Source: Mycobacterium kansasii ATCC 12478
GTDB taxonomy: Bacteria; Actinomycetota; Actinomycetes; Mycobacteriales; Mycobacteriaceae
Assembly: GCF_000157895.3 (NCBI RefSeq)
Contig: NC_022663.1
Location: 1,178,001 to 1,242,000 of the forward strand
Length of the DNA stretch: 64,000 nt
Reading direction: 5' to 3'
This document shows, piece after piece, positions 8,410 to 16,940 of the stretch. Below the pieces are notes generated by a model. It saw only the letters and a program-made list of their open reading frames with translations. It did not search any database and was not told the origin of the DNA. How positions within the stretch are numbered: the first letter of the stretch is position 1; every line of letters begins with the position of its first letter. Made by a program: the position numbers and the translations under genes.

Positions 8410-10625
8410 GATCGCTCCGACAATCGGTAGATCGGCTGGTCTACTCCGCCGACGGAGATGGTGCCCGCCGGGGTGAACTGCCGCACATCCCGCATCGCCT
8501 CGTACACCGGCGAGGTGACGTAGATTCCGGGTTGCGGTGAGCCACTGTGCGTTTGGTAAGCCAGGCTCACCGCGGCGCCCCACATGTCATAGACGACGCT
8601 GGATCGGCCGACCAGCCCGCTAATGACGTTGCCGGTGTTGATACCGGCCCGCAGGCGGAGTTCGTGACCTGTTTGTCGGTTGAACCGGTCGATGATGCGC
8701 CGCATTTCCAGCGCGAAGTCGATGGTCCGCGCGACATTGTCCAGCCGCGGCGTGGTCACCCCACAACTGGCCAGGTAACCGTTGTGCAATGTGCGAATCC
8801 GTTCGACCCCAAGGGATTCCGCCGCCGAGTCGAACTGCCGGAACAAGTCGTCGACGATTCCGACCAGCTCGTTGCCCGAGAGGTCCCTGGAAATATCGTC
8901 CAGCCCCAGGATGTCGGCAAAGATCACCGCGACGTCTTGGTGCTCCTGGGCAATGGTCTTCTCCCCCTCGCGGTAACGCTGCACCACCGGCTCGGGCATC
9001 ATCGACAGCAGCAGCCGGTCGTTTTCCCGGCGCTGTTCGTTGAGCAGACCCTCCTTGATTTCCAGGTTTCGGCTCATCTCGTTGAAAGCCGCTGTGAGAT
9101 CACCGATTTCGTCACGCGTGGTTACCGGAATGGTGACGTCGTAGTCGCCGGCGCTGATCTTCTGGGTGCCGGCCTCCAGCCGACGGACCGGCCGCACCAT
9201 CGCCTGGGCGATCAGCATCGAAGCGACACAGATGCCGAGAATGATGGCCACGGTGACCAACACCAGGGCCCTGCTGAACGCGGCCACCGCGGCGAATGCC
9301 TCGGAGTTGTCGCGTGTTGCCAGAATCGACCAGTGCAGGTCGGAGTTGGGCACATCCAGCGGCGCGTAGGCCTCCAACTCTTTGTTGTCGGTGTAGTCGG
9401 TGGCGGTGATGGTTCCGGTCTGACCGCGCTGAGCGGCGCGCAAACCCGCGCTTGCAACGGGCTGTAGCAGCGTCGTGCCACCGAGTTGGATCGCGCGGTT
9501 AACCACGTCGAGCGGGGTGCCCGCGGCCACCGATTGTCGCCGGTACTCGTCGGGGTCTTCCACGAAGAGCCGCGAATCAGAACGCATGAGACTGTCCGGG
9601 CCCGCGAGATAGGTCTCCGTGCCCCGGCCCATGCCCGCGGACTGCCACTGCTGGTTGGCGGTCATGATCCGGTTGATCTTGGCGATCGGCAGCGGCAGGG
9701 CGATCACACCTTGGGTTCTCCCGTCGGCCTGAACCGGTGCCACCAGCCACGCCGTCGGTACGTCCAGTTGCGGCTGATACGGCTTGAAGTCGGTGATCCA
9801 GGTGAAGTCAACGGCGTTGGCGCCCAGCGCTTTAAGGTAGGCGTCGCGCAGGTTGGATTCCCGGTACGGCCCGGTCAGGATGTTGGTGCCCAGGTCGGGA
9901 TCCTTGCTCAGGCTGTAGACGATATTGCCCCGGGTGTCCAGCAACACCGCATCGTCGTAATCGAACCGGGTGACGATTTCGCGGAAGTAGCCGTTGAATC
10001 GCGCGTTGGCGGCCGACCATGCGCTGCCGTCACCGGCGTCGTCGAATCGCATCGAGTCCTGATCCGACGTGAACGGCGCGGTGTAGTAGGCCTGCAGATA
10101 CTTCTGGGCGGGCGACGTCGGCAGCAACGCGGTGATATCGAGCTTTTCGCCCGTCGTTCGTTCCACCGGTTTGATGAGCTGGTTGTTGTAGTAGTTGACG
10201 ATCGCCTGCTGCTGGGCCGGGTTGATGGTCGCGTCGGCCAATTGGTCGAAACCCGCGGTGAACTGCGCGACGGCCTGCACCACCGTCAAGCCGCGCGCAT
10301 AGATGACCAGCGAATTGGTCAGGTCGGAAAACAGCGTCTCGATTGCCCGCTTCTGCGATTCGCGCAACTCGGTCAACCGTTCGTATGCTGCTTCCCGAAG
10401 TGAGGCACGGCCGGTTTGGTAACCGACGATAACGACCGCGGCCACTGAAACGATGCTCGACAGCAGCAGCAGCACCATGAGCTTGGACTGGATGCTCACC
10501 CGGAACCGCGGGCGGCGGCGGCTCTCCTTTCTCAGGCGCTTGGGGATGATGCTCGTGCGGACCGGGGCGGGTGCCTCCGGCACGGAATCTGTTGCCTCGC
10601 CCGATGTCACCGGCTTCCTCTCCAC
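8406..10625 (-). CDS. HAMP-linked class III nucleotide cyclase homologue, probably inactive
   Basis: About 739 aa, positional equivalent of Rv2435c. Basic N-terminus, membrane helix 1 (about 49-69), a long extracytoplasmic sensor domain of Cache type, membrane helix 2 (about 449-473), HAMP, a linker helix, and a class III cyclase domain (about 560-739). The first metal Asp is present (FADILGLDD, about 571). The second metal position, normally GD, is HN (TLHNGYLA, about 615), and the preceding substrate Lys is Arg. The transition-state Asn/Arg pair is replaced (WGAAVSLAYQ). By family rules this should not catalyse alone; a heterodimer or a pure receptor role is possible. Confidence 0.9.
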   Translation of the reverse strand: MERKPVTSGEATDSVPEAPAPVRTSIIPKRLRKESRRRPRFRVSIQSKLMVLLLLSSIVSVAAVVIVGYQTGRASLREAAYERLTELRESQKRAIETLFSDLTNSLVIYARGLTVVQAVAQFTAGFDQLADATINPAQQQAIVNYYNNQLIKPVERTTGEKLDITALLPTSPAQKYLQAYYTAPFTSDQDSMRFDDAGDGSAWSAANARFNGYFREIVTRFDYDDAVLLDTRGNIVYSLSKDPDLGTNILTGPYRESNLRDAYLKALGANAVDFTWITDFKPYQPQLDVPTAWLVAPVQADGRTQGVIALPLPIAKINRIMTANQQWQSAGMGRGTETYLAGPDSLMRSDSRLFVEDPDEYRRQSVAAGTPLDVVNRAIQLGGTTLLQPVASAGLRAAQRGQTGTITATDYTDNKELEAYAPLDVPNSDLHWSILATRDNSEAFAAVAAFSRALVLVTVAIILGICVASMLIAQAMVRPVRRLEAGTQKISAGDYDVTIPVTTRDEIGDLTAAFNEMSRNLEIKEGLLNEQRRENDRLLLSMMPEPVVQRYREGEKTIAQEHQDVAVIFADILGLDDISRDLSGNELVGIVDDLFRQFDSAAESLGVERIRTLHNGYLASCGVTTPRLDNVARTIDFALEMRRIIDRFNRQTGHELRLRAGINTGNVISGLVGRSSVVYDMWGAAVSLAYQTHSGSPQPGIYVTSPVYEAMRDVRQFTPAGTISVGGVDQPIYRLSERS

Positions 10626-10695
10626 TTCCTCTTTGCTTCCGCTCTACAAGCACCGAATCACCTCGCAGACTAGCGCCGACACGCTCGGCTAAACG

Positions 10696-11610
10696 ATGTT
10701 TGCCGACAATGTGATGACCGGGCCGAGCGTTGTTAACGTCGGCACAATGACGGCGCGGCGAGTCTGTGTGGTGGGCAGCCTGAACATGGATCTGACGTTC
10801 GCCGTCACCACGCTGCCGCGCCCGGGCGAGACGGTGCTGGCATCGGCACTGAACTGTGCGCCCGGTGGCAAGGGCGGTAATCAGGCGGTAGCCGCCGCAC
10901 GCGCGGGCGCGCACGTCCAGTTCGTCGGCGCCGTGGGCGACGACGCGGCTGCCGACCAGCTGCGGGCCCACCTGCTGGCCAACGGTGTCGGCATTGACGG
11001 AATGGTCCGGGTGCCCGGCCCGAGCGGGACGGCGATCATTGTGGTCGATACCGGCGCCGAGAACACCATCGTGGTGGCTCCCGGCGCGAATGGGCAGCTG
11101 AAGCTGCCGCCCGCGGCGGTCGGCGACTGCGACGTGTTGCTGACCCAGTTGGAGATTCCGCCGGAGACGGCGGTGGCCGCGGCCCGGCAGGCCCGGTCGG
11201 CCGGGGCAATCGTCATGGTCAATGTCTCCCCGGCCGGCCGACTGCACGGCGCCGGGCCCGAATTGTCGGCGGTGGCCGACGTCGTGATCGCCAACGAGTC
11301 CGAAGCCCAGCAATGGCGTTGGTCGCCGGCCCACCTCGTGGTCACCTGCGGCGCGCGCGGTGCCCGCTACGTCGGTGTCGACGGCGAACTGGACGTGGCC
11401 GCCCCCGCAGTGACCGCGGTGGACACCACCGGAGCCGGTGACGTATTCGCCGGGGTCCTGGCTGCCCATTGGCCACCGGACGGTGCTTCGCCGGCCCAGC
11501 GACTGCGCGCGTTGCAGCGAGCCTGCGCGGCAGGGGCACTGGCGACCACGGTGGCGGGCGCCGGAGATTGTGCGCCGCCCGCCGATGCGATCGAGGCGGC
11601 ACTCACCTAG
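10696..11610 (+). CDS. rbsK: ribokinase (PfkB family)
   Basis: About 304 aa. ATP-dependent phosphorylation of ribose at O5, in the cytosol. PfkB signature 1 (APGGKGGNQAVAAARAG) and signature 2 with the catalytic Asp (DTTGAGDVFAG) are intact, as is the SLNMDLTF sugar-side motif. An in-frame ATG at 10747 would give a 287-aa protein that still contains the whole domain, so the true start could be either. The 3' end overlaps the converging GntR gene by 8 nt. No ribose transporter is nearby. Confidence 0.9.
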   Translation: MFADNVMTGPSVVNVGTMTARRVCVVGSLNMDLTFAVTTLPRPGETVLASALNCAPGGKGGNQAVAAARAGAHVQFVGAVGDDAAADQLRAHLLANGVGIDGMVRVPGPSGTAIIVVDTGAENTIVVAPGANGQLKLPPAAVGDCDVLLTQLEIPPETAVAAARQARSAGAIVMVNVSPAGRLHGAGPELSAVADVVIANESEAQQWRWSPAHLVVTCGARGARYVGVDGELDVAAPAVTAVDTTGAGDVFAGVLAAHWPPDGASPAQRLRALQRACAAGALATTVAGAGDCAPPADAIEAALT

Positions 11611-12418
11611 GTTCGCGGCGCACGTCGTGGGCGATCGCCAGACCGTCGGCCGCCTCGAGTTCATCGGAGGACTGCGTCAGCAGCAGCCGGCTGCGGGTCG
11701 GCGACAACAGCACCGACTGGTAGTGGTGCGGCACGCCCGCCGCGAAGATGAGCCGGTTGATCCGCAGCAGCGCCGCCCCGATCGCGGTCTTGAGGAGCTG
11801 CGCGTAGCGCGGGCCCGCGATCTCGGCGGTGATCTCGTGCTGCACCCGGTCCACGACCGCCCCGGTTCGTTTCACCAGTTCGTACAGCGGCGCCTTGCGC
11901 AGCGCGGATTCGGTGAGCGTGCCGGCCAGTTCGGCCGGCAACCAGACGTCGCTGACGATCAGCGGCTCGCCGGTGCGGCGTTGCCGCCGCAACCGCACCA
12001 CGTGCAGCAGCTCGCCGGTCGTCTGCAGCGCTCGGGCCACCGCCCGCGGCGGTCGCCGCACGCCGAGTTCGATGATCTCGGCTTCGGTTTCGAACTGGGT
12101 CTGCCTCAGCCCCTCCAGATACGAGCGGCCGGGCGCTGACCGGTCCGCAGGAAACTCTTCGCGCACAAAGGAACCCACACCGTGCCTGCGCTGGATATAG
12201 CCCTGCTCGGCCAGGTCTGCCAGGGCGCGCCGCACGGTGATCCGAGAAACACCGAATTGGTCACACAACGCCTGTTCGGTGGGTAGCGCATCCCCGGGGG
12301 CGAGCACGCCGCGTTCGATCTCGTCGTGCAGCACCAGGAAGAGCTGCCGGTGCAGCGGCACGCCGGCGCCGGCCGACACGGGTGCGGTCTTGCCGCCGAC
12401 TTGGTGCACGGTTCTCAT
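11603..12418 (-). CDS. GntR-family (HutC/UTRA type) regulator
   Basis: About 271 aa, start ATG 12418. The N-terminal winged helix (about residues 24-90) contains the GntR signature ALPTEQALCDQFGVSRITVRRAL; the rest is a UTRA effector-binding domain (residues about 100-250). It is divergent from the lyase/hydratase operon, and a 32-bp palindrome lies in the shared promoter. The simplest reading is an autoregulated repressor released by a pathway intermediate. UTRA ligands are small acids or sugars, which fits a dicarboxylate pathway. I do not find this gene between rbsK and nadE in the M. tuberculosis order I remember. Confidence 0.9.
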   Translation of the reverse strand: MRTVHQVGGKTAPVSAGAGVPLHRQLFLVLHDEIERGVLAPGDALPTEQALCDQFGVSRITVRRALADLAEQGYIQRRHGVGSFVREEFPADRSAPGRSYLEGLRQTQFETEAEIIELGVRRPPRAVARALQTTGELLHVVRLRRQRRTGEPLIVSDVWLPAELAGTLTESALRKAPLYELVKRTGAVVDRVQHEITAEIAGPRYAQLLKTAIGAALLRINRLIFAAGVPHHYQSVLLSPTRSRLLLTQSSDELEAADGLAIAHDVRREPR

Positions 12419-12450
12419 GCTTCCACACCGTTGCGGTTGCACCACGAAGG

Positions 12451-12482
12451 AACAGGTTGTTATATGTATATAACAACCTGTT
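12451..12482. promoter_or_regulatory. 32-bp palindrome, candidate GntR operator
   Basis: Two perfect 14-bp arms (12451-12464 and 12469-12482; left arm AACAGGTTGTTATA) are separated by TGTA. It lies 33 nt upstream of the GntR start and 20 nt upstream of the lyase start. Each arm carries TATAAC on one strand, a good mycobacterial -10 hexamer facing each gene, so a bound repressor would block both promoters. No experiment is implied. Confidence 0.75.
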
Positions 12483-12502
12483 TCCGGAGAGGACTGCCAT
12501 CC

Positions 12503-13390
12503 ATGCCAACGACACCGGCCCGCCGCCGACTGCGAGCCCTGCTCGACACTCGTGAACTCATCGTTGCCCCAGGGGTTTTCGACGGGATTTCCGCGCACCT
12601 GACCAAACGCACCGGTCACGTCGCGGCGTATCTGACCGGCTCCGGGGTGGCGGCATCCGGATACGGCCTGCCCGACATCGGCCTGGTCACCGCGTCGGAA
12701 ATGGCCGAGCGGGCGCGGATGATCGTCGGCGTACTGGGCGACATCCCGCTGATCGCCGACGCCGACACCGGCTACGGCGCGCCCAAGAACGTGGTGCGCA
12801 CCGTCCGGTCCTACGACAACGCCGGTGTGGCCGCAATCCAGTTGGAAGATCAGGTATTTCCCAAGCGATGCGGCCATCTGCCGGACAAACGGGTCGTGGA
12901 CGCCGCGGTGTTCGAACAGACCCTGGCAGCCGCGCTCGACGCCCGGACCGACGACGGCCTGCTGGTCGTGGCGCGCACCGACGCGCGGGCCCCGCTCGGC
13001 CTGGACGTGGCCATCGAACGCGCCAACCGGTTTGCCGCCGCTGGCGCCGACATCGTCTTCATCGAAGCTCCGCAGAGCATCGGTGAAATCGAGCGCATCG
13101 CACGTGAAGTCGAGGCCCCGCTGTTGATCAATCTGGTCGTCGGCGGCCTGACTCCGCGGGTGCCGGTGACGCGGTTGCAGGAATTGGGTTACGCGGTGGC
13201 GATTCATCCGGGTCAGCTGGCTCGGCGCGCGACGGCGGCCATGCTGGCGGCGCTGTGTGAGCTCAACGGGACCGATCCCAGCACCCACCGGGCAGGTACG
13301 CCCACCGAATTCTTCAACCTGGTCGGTTTGGCGGAGTGGTCGGACATTGAAGCCAGGTACGCGCCGACGGAGGCCTGCGCATGGGCATGA
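12503..13390 (+). CDS. isocitrate lyase/PEP mutase superfamily C-C lyase (dimethylmalate or methylisocitrate lyase-like)
   Basis: About 295 aa. The start ATG 12503 has GGAGAGG ten nt upstream. The metal motif DADTGYG, the LED metal ligand and the lyase loop PKRCGHLPDKR with its catalytic Cys are all present. The KRCGH loop points to a C-C lyase (methylisocitrate lyase or 2,3-dimethylmalate lyase) rather than a phosphonate mutase. The product set expected of such enzymes is pyruvate plus a second acid. It overlaps the hydratase large subunit gene by 10 nt. No citrate synthase is nearby, which argues against a plain methylcitrate cycle. Exact substrate unknown. Confidence 0.88.
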   Translation: MPTTPARRRLRALLDTRELIVAPGVFDGISAHLTKRTGHVAAYLTGSGVAASGYGLPDIGLVTASEMAERARMIVGVLGDIPLIADADTGYGAPKNVVRTVRSYDNAGVAAIQLEDQVFPKRCGHLPDKRVVDAAVFEQTLAAALDARTDDGLLVVARTDARAPLGLDVAIERANRFAAAGADIVFIEAPQSIGEIERIAREVEAPLLINLVVGGLTPRVPVTRLQELGYAVAIHPGQLARRATAAMLAALCELNGTDPSTHRAGTPTEFFNLVGLAEWSDIEARYAPTEACAWA

Positions 13391-14628
13391 CCATCCTCGA
13401 GAAGATCTTCGCCCGCAAGACCGGCCAATACACCGTATCGCCCGGTGACACCGTCGTCGTCGATGTCGACATGACCGTGCTGATCGACCTCCAATTCGCG
13501 CGAGAATGGATACAGCCCCACCGGATTCACGACCCTGAGAAACTGGCGGTGGTGATGGACCACGCCGTGCCGGCACCGACGGTCCGAGATGCGGTCGGCG
13601 GTCAGCATGCCCGGAAATTCGTCGCCGACTTCGGCATCCGGCGCTTCTACGACGTCGGCAGGCATGGCATCAGCCATCAGGTCATCGCCGAGAACGGACT
13701 GGCCCGGCCGGGAGAAGTACTGGCGTGCAGTGACTCCCATACCTGCGCCGCCGGAGCGTACAACACCGCGGCCCGCGGCCTGGGGACCGACGAGGTGTAC
13801 TCGATCATGTGCACCGGCCAGACCTGGTACCAGATCGCGCCGACCATCCGATACGAGTTGCGTGGCGTCAAACCGGACACCGTCAGCGGCAAGGACATCT
13901 TCCTGCACATCGCCAGCCGTTATGGTGATGCCGCCAACCGGAATCTGGAATACGGCGGTAGCGGCCTACCCACTATCCCGCTGCACGATCGGCGCACCAT
14001 CGCGACCCAGGGGGCCGAATTATCCGCTGATTTCAGCATTTTCGAAGCCGACGACATGGTGACCGGAAACCTGGACGCGCGGGGTATCGATGGATACCGC
14101 GTTGCGGCGCCGGATCACGACGCCGGGTACCACGACATCCGGACCGTCGACCTGGCCACGCTCGAGCCGTATGTCGCTCTTCCGGGCACCGTCAGCCGCA
14201 ATGGGCTGCCCGTTTCGCAACTCGGCAGACAGGCGGTCGACCAGGCATTCATCGGGTCGTGCGCCAACGGTCAACTCGAAGACCTCGAAATCGCCGCTCG
14301 GGTGCTGCGCGGCCGCAGCATCGCGCCGGGGGTGCGGCTGCTGGTCACGCCCGCATCCCAAGCGGTGTACCGGGAGGCCATGCGGCGCGGCTACTTACAG
14401 GACCTCGCCGACTCCGGCGCCGTGGTCACCAACGCCACCTGCGGCGCCTGCTTCGGCTACCACATGGGACTGGTCGGGCCCGGCGAAGTGTGTATCACCT
14501 CGAGTACCCGCAACTACACCGGGCGGATGGGCAGCACGGCGGCACGGATCTTCATGGCCTCACCGGCGACCGTCGCTGCGTCAGCGGTCACCGGTTACAT
14601 CACCGACCCGAGGAGTCTGGTTGCATGA
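13381..14628 (+). CDS. aconitase-family hydratase, large subunit (LeuC-like)
   Basis: About 415 aa. The three [4Fe-4S] Cys positions are present (GSCANGQLEDL; CGACFGYHMG), with the SSTRNYTGRMGS region after them. The length matches the archaeal/short type of isopropylmalate isomerase or homoaconitase, whose small subunit is separate. I prefer ATG 13381 (GGAGG 7 nt upstream); ATG 13387 would overlap the previous stop as ATGA. The partner follows as ATGA. With the neighbouring lyase, the pair could hydrate an unsaturated dicarboxylate such as dimethylmaleate. It is not the leucine enzyme by context, since no leucine gene is near. Confidence 0.9.
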   Translation: MGMTILEKIFARKTGQYTVSPGDTVVVDVDMTVLIDLQFAREWIQPHRIHDPEKLAVVMDHAVPAPTVRDAVGGQHARKFVADFGIRRFYDVGRHGISHQVIAENGLARPGEVLACSDSHTCAAGAYNTAARGLGTDEVYSIMCTGQTWYQIAPTIRYELRGVKPDTVSGKDIFLHIASRYGDAANRNLEYGGSGLPTIPLHDRRTIATQGAELSADFSIFEADDMVTGNLDARGIDGYRVAAPDHDAGYHDIRTVDLATLEPYVALPGTVSRNGLPVSQLGRQAVDQAFIGSCANGQLEDLEIAARVLRGRSIAPGVRLLVTPASQAVYREAMRRGYLQDLADSGAVVTNATCGACFGYHMGLVGPGEVCITSSTRNYTGRMGSTAARIFMASPATVAASAVTGYITDPRSLVA

Positions 14629-15137
14629 CACTCACTTTCAGCGGCAGAGTCTGGCTGTTCGGCGACGACCTCAACACCGACGCCATGTACCCAGCTTTTG
14701 CCATGAAGATGGATCGGCCCGAGGCGGCTCGGCATGTCTTCCACCAGCTCCGTCCCGGGTGGGCAGACGGGGTGTCTCCGGGCGATATCCTGGTGGCCGG
14801 CAAGAACTTCGGCGTCGGATCATCGCGACCGGTCGCGGCGCTGTTCGTCGAGCTTGGCATCGCCGGGCTGGTCGCCGAGGAGTTCAACTCCCTGTTCTTC
14901 CGCAATGCGGTCAATGCCGGACTGCCCGCGATGACAGTGCCCCACGCCACCACCATCTTTGCCGAAGGCGATCAGGCAACGTTCGATCTCGCCGAGGGCA
15001 GCTGGCGCAACGACACCACCGGCGCCTGCGGAACGGTGACCACCCTGCCGGCGTTGATCCTCGACATCATCGACAGCGGCGGTGTCCTACCACGGTTGGC
15101 CGCACAGGGTTATCTGCCGCATTGCCGTAAGGTCTAA
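14625..15137 (+). CDS. aconitase-family hydratase, small subunit (LeuD-like)
   Basis: About 170 aa. The swivelling-domain motifs GDDLNTDAMYP and GKNFGVGSSRPVAA are present. The second differs from the usual GSSRE(H/Q)A: Pro replaces the residue after Arg. Such changes in the substrate loop would be expected if the substrate is not isopropylmalate. ATG 14625 overlaps the large-subunit stop. The gene ends 4 nt before a converging 13E12 gene, so the operon probably ends here. Confidence 0.88.
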   Translation: MTLTFSGRVWLFGDDLNTDAMYPAFAMKMDRPEAARHVFHQLRPGWADGVSPGDILVAGKNFGVGSSRPVAALFVELGIAGLVAEEFNSLFFRNAVNAGLPAMTVPHATTIFAEGDQATFDLAEGSWRNDTTGACGTVTTLPALILDIIDSGGVLPRLAAQGYLPHCRKV

Positions 15138-15141
15138 CGCG

Positions 15142-16503
15142 TCAAACCGGCTCGTCGTCGCCGTCGCGTGGGAATCTTTCGGGGTGGTGATACGGGTTGG
15201 TCCGGGGCTGTCCGCGATCTAGCTGGGCCGGGGGTAGCCATTCGGTGTCGCCTTGGGCGTTTTTGCGGGTGGTCCAGCCTTTTTCGACGAGTCGGTTGTC
15301 GACTCCGCAGGCCAGGGTCAGCTCGTCGATGTCGGTGCGGCCGGTGGCCTTCCAGCCTTGGACGTGGTGGACTTGGCTGTGGTAGGCGGGGGCATCGCAT
15401 CCCGGCTTCGTGCAGCCACGGTCCCTGGCGTAGAGCATGATTCGCTGCGCGGGGGAAGCCAGCCGTTTGGTGTGATTCAGCGCCAGGGCCTTGCCGCGAT
15501 CGAAAATGGCCAAATAGTGGTGAGCGTGGCTGGCCAGGCGGATCACATCGCTCATCGGCAACAGCGTGCCCCCGCCGGTCAGGCCCTTGCCGGCGGCGGA
15601 TTCCAGGTCCTGCAGCGTGGTGGTCACCACGATCGACACCGGTAACCCGTTGTGTTGGCCCAACTCCCCCGACGCCAACAGCCCCCGCAGTCCGGCAAGG
15701 ACGCCGTCGTGGTTGCGTTGCGCCTGACTGCGCGTGTCACGGCGCACCGCATCCTCATCGGGCGTCTCATCCACGACGGGGGTTTGGTCATCGGGGTTGC
15801 ACGCCCCGGGGGCGGCCAGCTTGGCCAACACGGCCTCCACGGCGGCGCGCAACTCCGGGGTCAGCATGCCGCTGATGCGCGACATCCCGTCGAATTCCTG
15901 CCTGCCCAGCATGATCCCGCGCTTGCGGGCCCGCTCCTGGTCGCGACATTCCCCGTCGGGGTTGAGCCAATCCATGATCCGTTGGGCGTATTTGGCTAAC
16001 TCGTCGGGGCGATACCCGCAGGCTTTGCGGGCCAGGTCGGCTTCGGCGGCCTCCCGGGTAGCCAGGTCCACCTCGGCGGGCAGGTGGGCGAAGAAGCTGC
16101 GGATCACCCGCACATGCCCGTCGCCGACGAGCCCGTCGCGCTGGGCGACCGCGGTCGCGGTCAACTGCGGCGCCAATGGCGCACCGGTGAGCGCCCACCG
16201 TTGCCCGAGATCAGCTGCCTCGTCGATGCGCCGGCTCGCTTCGGCCTTGGTGATACGCAACCGATCAGCCAGCGCCGAGCGCAGTTTGGCGCCCAGTTCT
16301 TCCTCGCCGGCCTGCGCGCCGAGCTGATTGATCAGCGTGTGCTGCGGTGTCCGCAGCCGGCGCGCCAAGCTTTCCAGGCGCTCCAGGGCGCGCATTCGCT
16401 CGGGGGTGGTGAGCACGTCAAAAGACAACTCGCACAAACGATCCAGATCCGCGTCGAGCGTGTTGAAGACCCCGACGATGTCTTCACGACTGCTCGAACC
16501 CAT
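15142..16503 (-). CDS. DUF222/13E12-family HNH protein
   Basis: About 453 aa. The start ATG 16503 (MGSSSRED) matches the usual 13E12 N-terminus as I remember it. DUF222 fills residues about 20-330, and a C-terminal HNH-like region starts at RGCTKPGCDAPAYH with VHHV. The later HNH positions read DELTLACGVDNR, where Asn and His are often found, so nuclease activity is uncertain. 13E12 copies are dispersed repeats in mycobacteria, and some serve as phage integration targets. It separates the catabolic cassette from nadE, consistent with a rearrangement point. Function of the family is not established. Confidence 0.85.
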   Translation of the reverse strand: MGSSSREDIVGVFNTLDADLDRLCELSFDVLTTPERMRALERLESLARRLRTPQHTLINQLGAQAGEEELGAKLRSALADRLRITKAEASRRIDEAADLGQRWALTGAPLAPQLTATAVAQRDGLVGDGHVRVIRSFFAHLPAEVDLATREAAEADLARKACGYRPDELAKYAQRIMDWLNPDGECRDQERARKRGIMLGRQEFDGMSRISGMLTPELRAAVEAVLAKLAAPGACNPDDQTPVVDETPDEDAVRRDTRSQAQRNHDGVLAGLRGLLASGELGQHNGLPVSIVVTTTLQDLESAAGKGLTGGGTLLPMSDVIRLASHAHHYLAIFDRGKALALNHTKRLASPAQRIMLYARDRGCTKPGCDAPAYHSQVHHVQGWKATGRTDIDELTLACGVDNRLVEKGWTTRKNAQGDTEWLPPAQLDRGQPRTNPYHHPERFPRDGDDEPV

Positions 16504-16940
16504 GCCTGAAATTCTACGAACAGCCACCGACAACAATCGCCGTCATGTGACCACTGAAACCACAGTGACACAAGGGATTACGGAGATCCGCAGATGGAGA
16601 AAGTCCCGTATGGGAGCACGACAAGACACAGGTCGTAGTTGTACCCGACCCGGTTGACCCTGGATTCGGTTGCGGCGTGGCCTCCTCGATCGTGTCTGGA
16701 GACAGGCCGGCCAGGAAATTCCGGTGTCAGCGCGATGCAGTCTGCGCCGAAACGCCCAGCTTGTCTATTACGTCGATCTGACGCTTGCCGCGGGCGAACA
16801 TATCGGCTGCAGCCGTCCGCCGGTCCTTGAGGCATGGAAAGTCACGCCGTGCAGGCACTCTGGAGCCGTCCCGCCGGCTACCAGAATTTCCTGCCACAGA
16901 CCTCACGCAACGACTCGCTCTATTACCGGATGAGTCGTGT
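16504..16940. other. intergenic stretch between 13E12 gene and nadE
   Basis: No intact gene. It holds a decayed transposase-like fragment (16727-16840) and otherwise only short open frames without ribosome sites. Confidence 0.6.
16727..16840 (-). pseudogene. relic of a helix-turn-helix transposase N-terminus (IS630-like)
   Basis: Reading the minus strand gives LKDRRTAAADMFARGKRQ, then IDVIDKLGVSAQTASR, a typical HTH start of IS630-type transposases. The next codon is TGA followed by CAC CGG; in intact relatives this would be TGG CAC (Trp-His). So a single G-to-A change ends the frame, and nothing recognisable follows. No terminal repeats or target duplication were found by eye. Confidence 0.45.

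Noticed and set aside
12503..15137. Cassette as the methylcitrate cycle
   Set aside because: No methylcitrate synthase or PrpD-type dehydratase is present, and the hydratase is a two-subunit LeuCD-like type.
13381..15137. Cassette as leucine biosynthesis leuCD
   Set aside because: No leuA or leuB nearby, a catabolic-type GntR regulator, a co-transcribed lyase, and an unusual substrate loop in the small subunit.
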